Below, piece after piece: positions 4,817 through 5,262 of a stretch of DNA of 5,262 bases; position 1 is the stretch's first letter, and each line of letters starts with the position of its first letter. This DNA comes from Nitrospirota bacterium (GTDB taxonomy: Bacteria; Nitrospirota; Thermodesulfovibrionia; UBA6902; BMS3Bbin08): contig JACQXH010000016.1 in assembly GCA_016208845.1 (NCBI GenBank), forward strand, positions 1 to 5,262, in the 5' to 3' direction. Made by a program: the position numbers and the translations under genes. The notes beneath the pieces are model-generated. The model worked only from the letters and a program-made list of their open reading frames with translations. It had not been told where the DNA came from and ran no database searches.

Positions 4817-5262
4817 ATGAAAGAAAGATTATTGATCGTAGACAACGAACCGGAGATGCTCGAACTTATGAGCATTCTCATCAGGGAAAATACACCGTAT
4901 GAACCTCTGGCCACCAACAATCCCATGGAGGCGCTCGAGATTGTCAGAAAAGGCAGTATCTCGCTTGTCATTGCGGAAATGAAACTGCCGGTGATGGACG
5001 GCATACAGCTTCTCGAAAAGATCAGGGAGATAGACAGCAACATCCCGGTAATTATTACCGCGGCATACGGCACGGTCGAACACGGACTTGAGACCATGAA
5101 TAAAGGCGGTTTCGATTACATCACAAAACCGTTCAGAAAAGAGCAGATGCTTTTTTCGATAGAGAAAGCGCTGAACATGACAAAACTTAAAAGTGAAAAC
5201 ATTCAACTGAGAGAATGGTTCAAGACAGCGGACAGAAAAAATCTTCCTGTTGATATTTTACT
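4817..5262 (+). CDS. Response-regulator receiver protein with altered active site, 3'-truncated by window edge
   Basis: 148 codons are visible before the window ends. Residues 1 to about 120 are a CheY-like receiver: MKERLLIVDNEPEM at the N-terminus, SLVIAEMKLPVMDG (49-62), PVIITAAYG (77-85) with T81, and FDYITKPF (99-106) with K104. Two catalytic positions differ from the norm. The usual Asp-Asp pair is D9-N10, and the phosphoacceptor Asp is E54 (codon GAA, 4976-4978), while the switch Thr and Lys are kept. Glu at this site can mimic the phosphorylated state, so the protein may be constitutively active or signal without phosphate. What follows residue 120 (a helical linker with LREWF) is cut off; a sigma-54 AAA+ output, a kinase or another domain is possible. 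It lies 22 nt after the tandem Usp gene, with GAAGG at 4804-4808 as its likely ribosome binding site, so it is probably the last visible gene of the operon. Confidence 0.88.
   Translation, partial: MKERLLIVDNEPEMLELMSILIRENTPYEPLATNNPMEALEIVRKGSISLVIAEMKLPVMDGIQLLEKIREIDSNIPVIITAAYGTVEHGLETMNKGGFDYITKPFRKEQMLFSIEKALNMTKLKSENIQLREWFKTADRKNLPVDIL

Noticed and set aside
4183..5097. 304-codon antisense open frame across the tandem Usp and receiver genes
   Set aside because: It lies opposite two clearly recognisable genes, its translation shows no domain pattern and is Cys/Ser/His-rich as expected of an antisense shadow.

Overview
The window comes from a bacterium of moderate GC with compact, mostly co-directional genes. 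A sigma-54 enhancer-binding protein (EBP), a sigma-54-type promoter, universal stress proteins (Usp) and a TauE/SafE (TSUP) membrane transporter together would fit a Nitrospirota or Desulfobacterota-like anaerobe. That placement is a low-confidence impression from gene content, not a phylogenetic result.

Layout. Positions 1-864 (+) hold the C-terminal 287 residues of a sigma-54 activator (AAA+ domain plus Fis-type helix-turn-helix); its N-terminal sensory part lies outside the window. Positions 918-1692 (-) hold a two-gene, AT-richer toxin-antitoxin-like module: a UPF0175-like antitoxin followed, with an 8-bp overlap, by a DUF3368-type PIN-domain protein. The divergent intergenic region 1693-1830 contains a perfect 9-bp inverted repeat. 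A TATAAT -10 box for the antitoxin lies in the centre of that repeat, and a near-consensus -24/-12 (sigma-54) promoter for the rightward genes follows it.

From 1831 to the right edge, six + strand genes form a probable operon: a Usp-fold protein without an ATP-binding loop, a 55-aa soluble protein, an 83-aa two-helix membrane protein, a 362-aa TSUP permease, a 284-aa tandem Usp with both ATP-binding loops intact, and the start of a response-regulator-like protein. Gaps are 25, 80, 1, 2 and 22 nt. The transporter and its small membrane neighbour are probably translationally coupled.

How they may work together (inference): a sigma-54 activator would switch on a transporter for a small anion, possibly a sulfur oxyanion or organosulfonate. 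The transporter would be accompanied by nucleotide-binding and non-nucleotide-binding Usp proteins and by a receiver protein whose phosphoacceptor Asp is replaced by Glu. Two observations stand out. First, the 55-aa protein shares an ED..AA.AFAE.G module with a segment inserted in the adjacent Usp-like protein, suggesting a small, undescribed accessory domain. Second, the receiver (E54, N10) looks unable to undergo normal phosphorylation.
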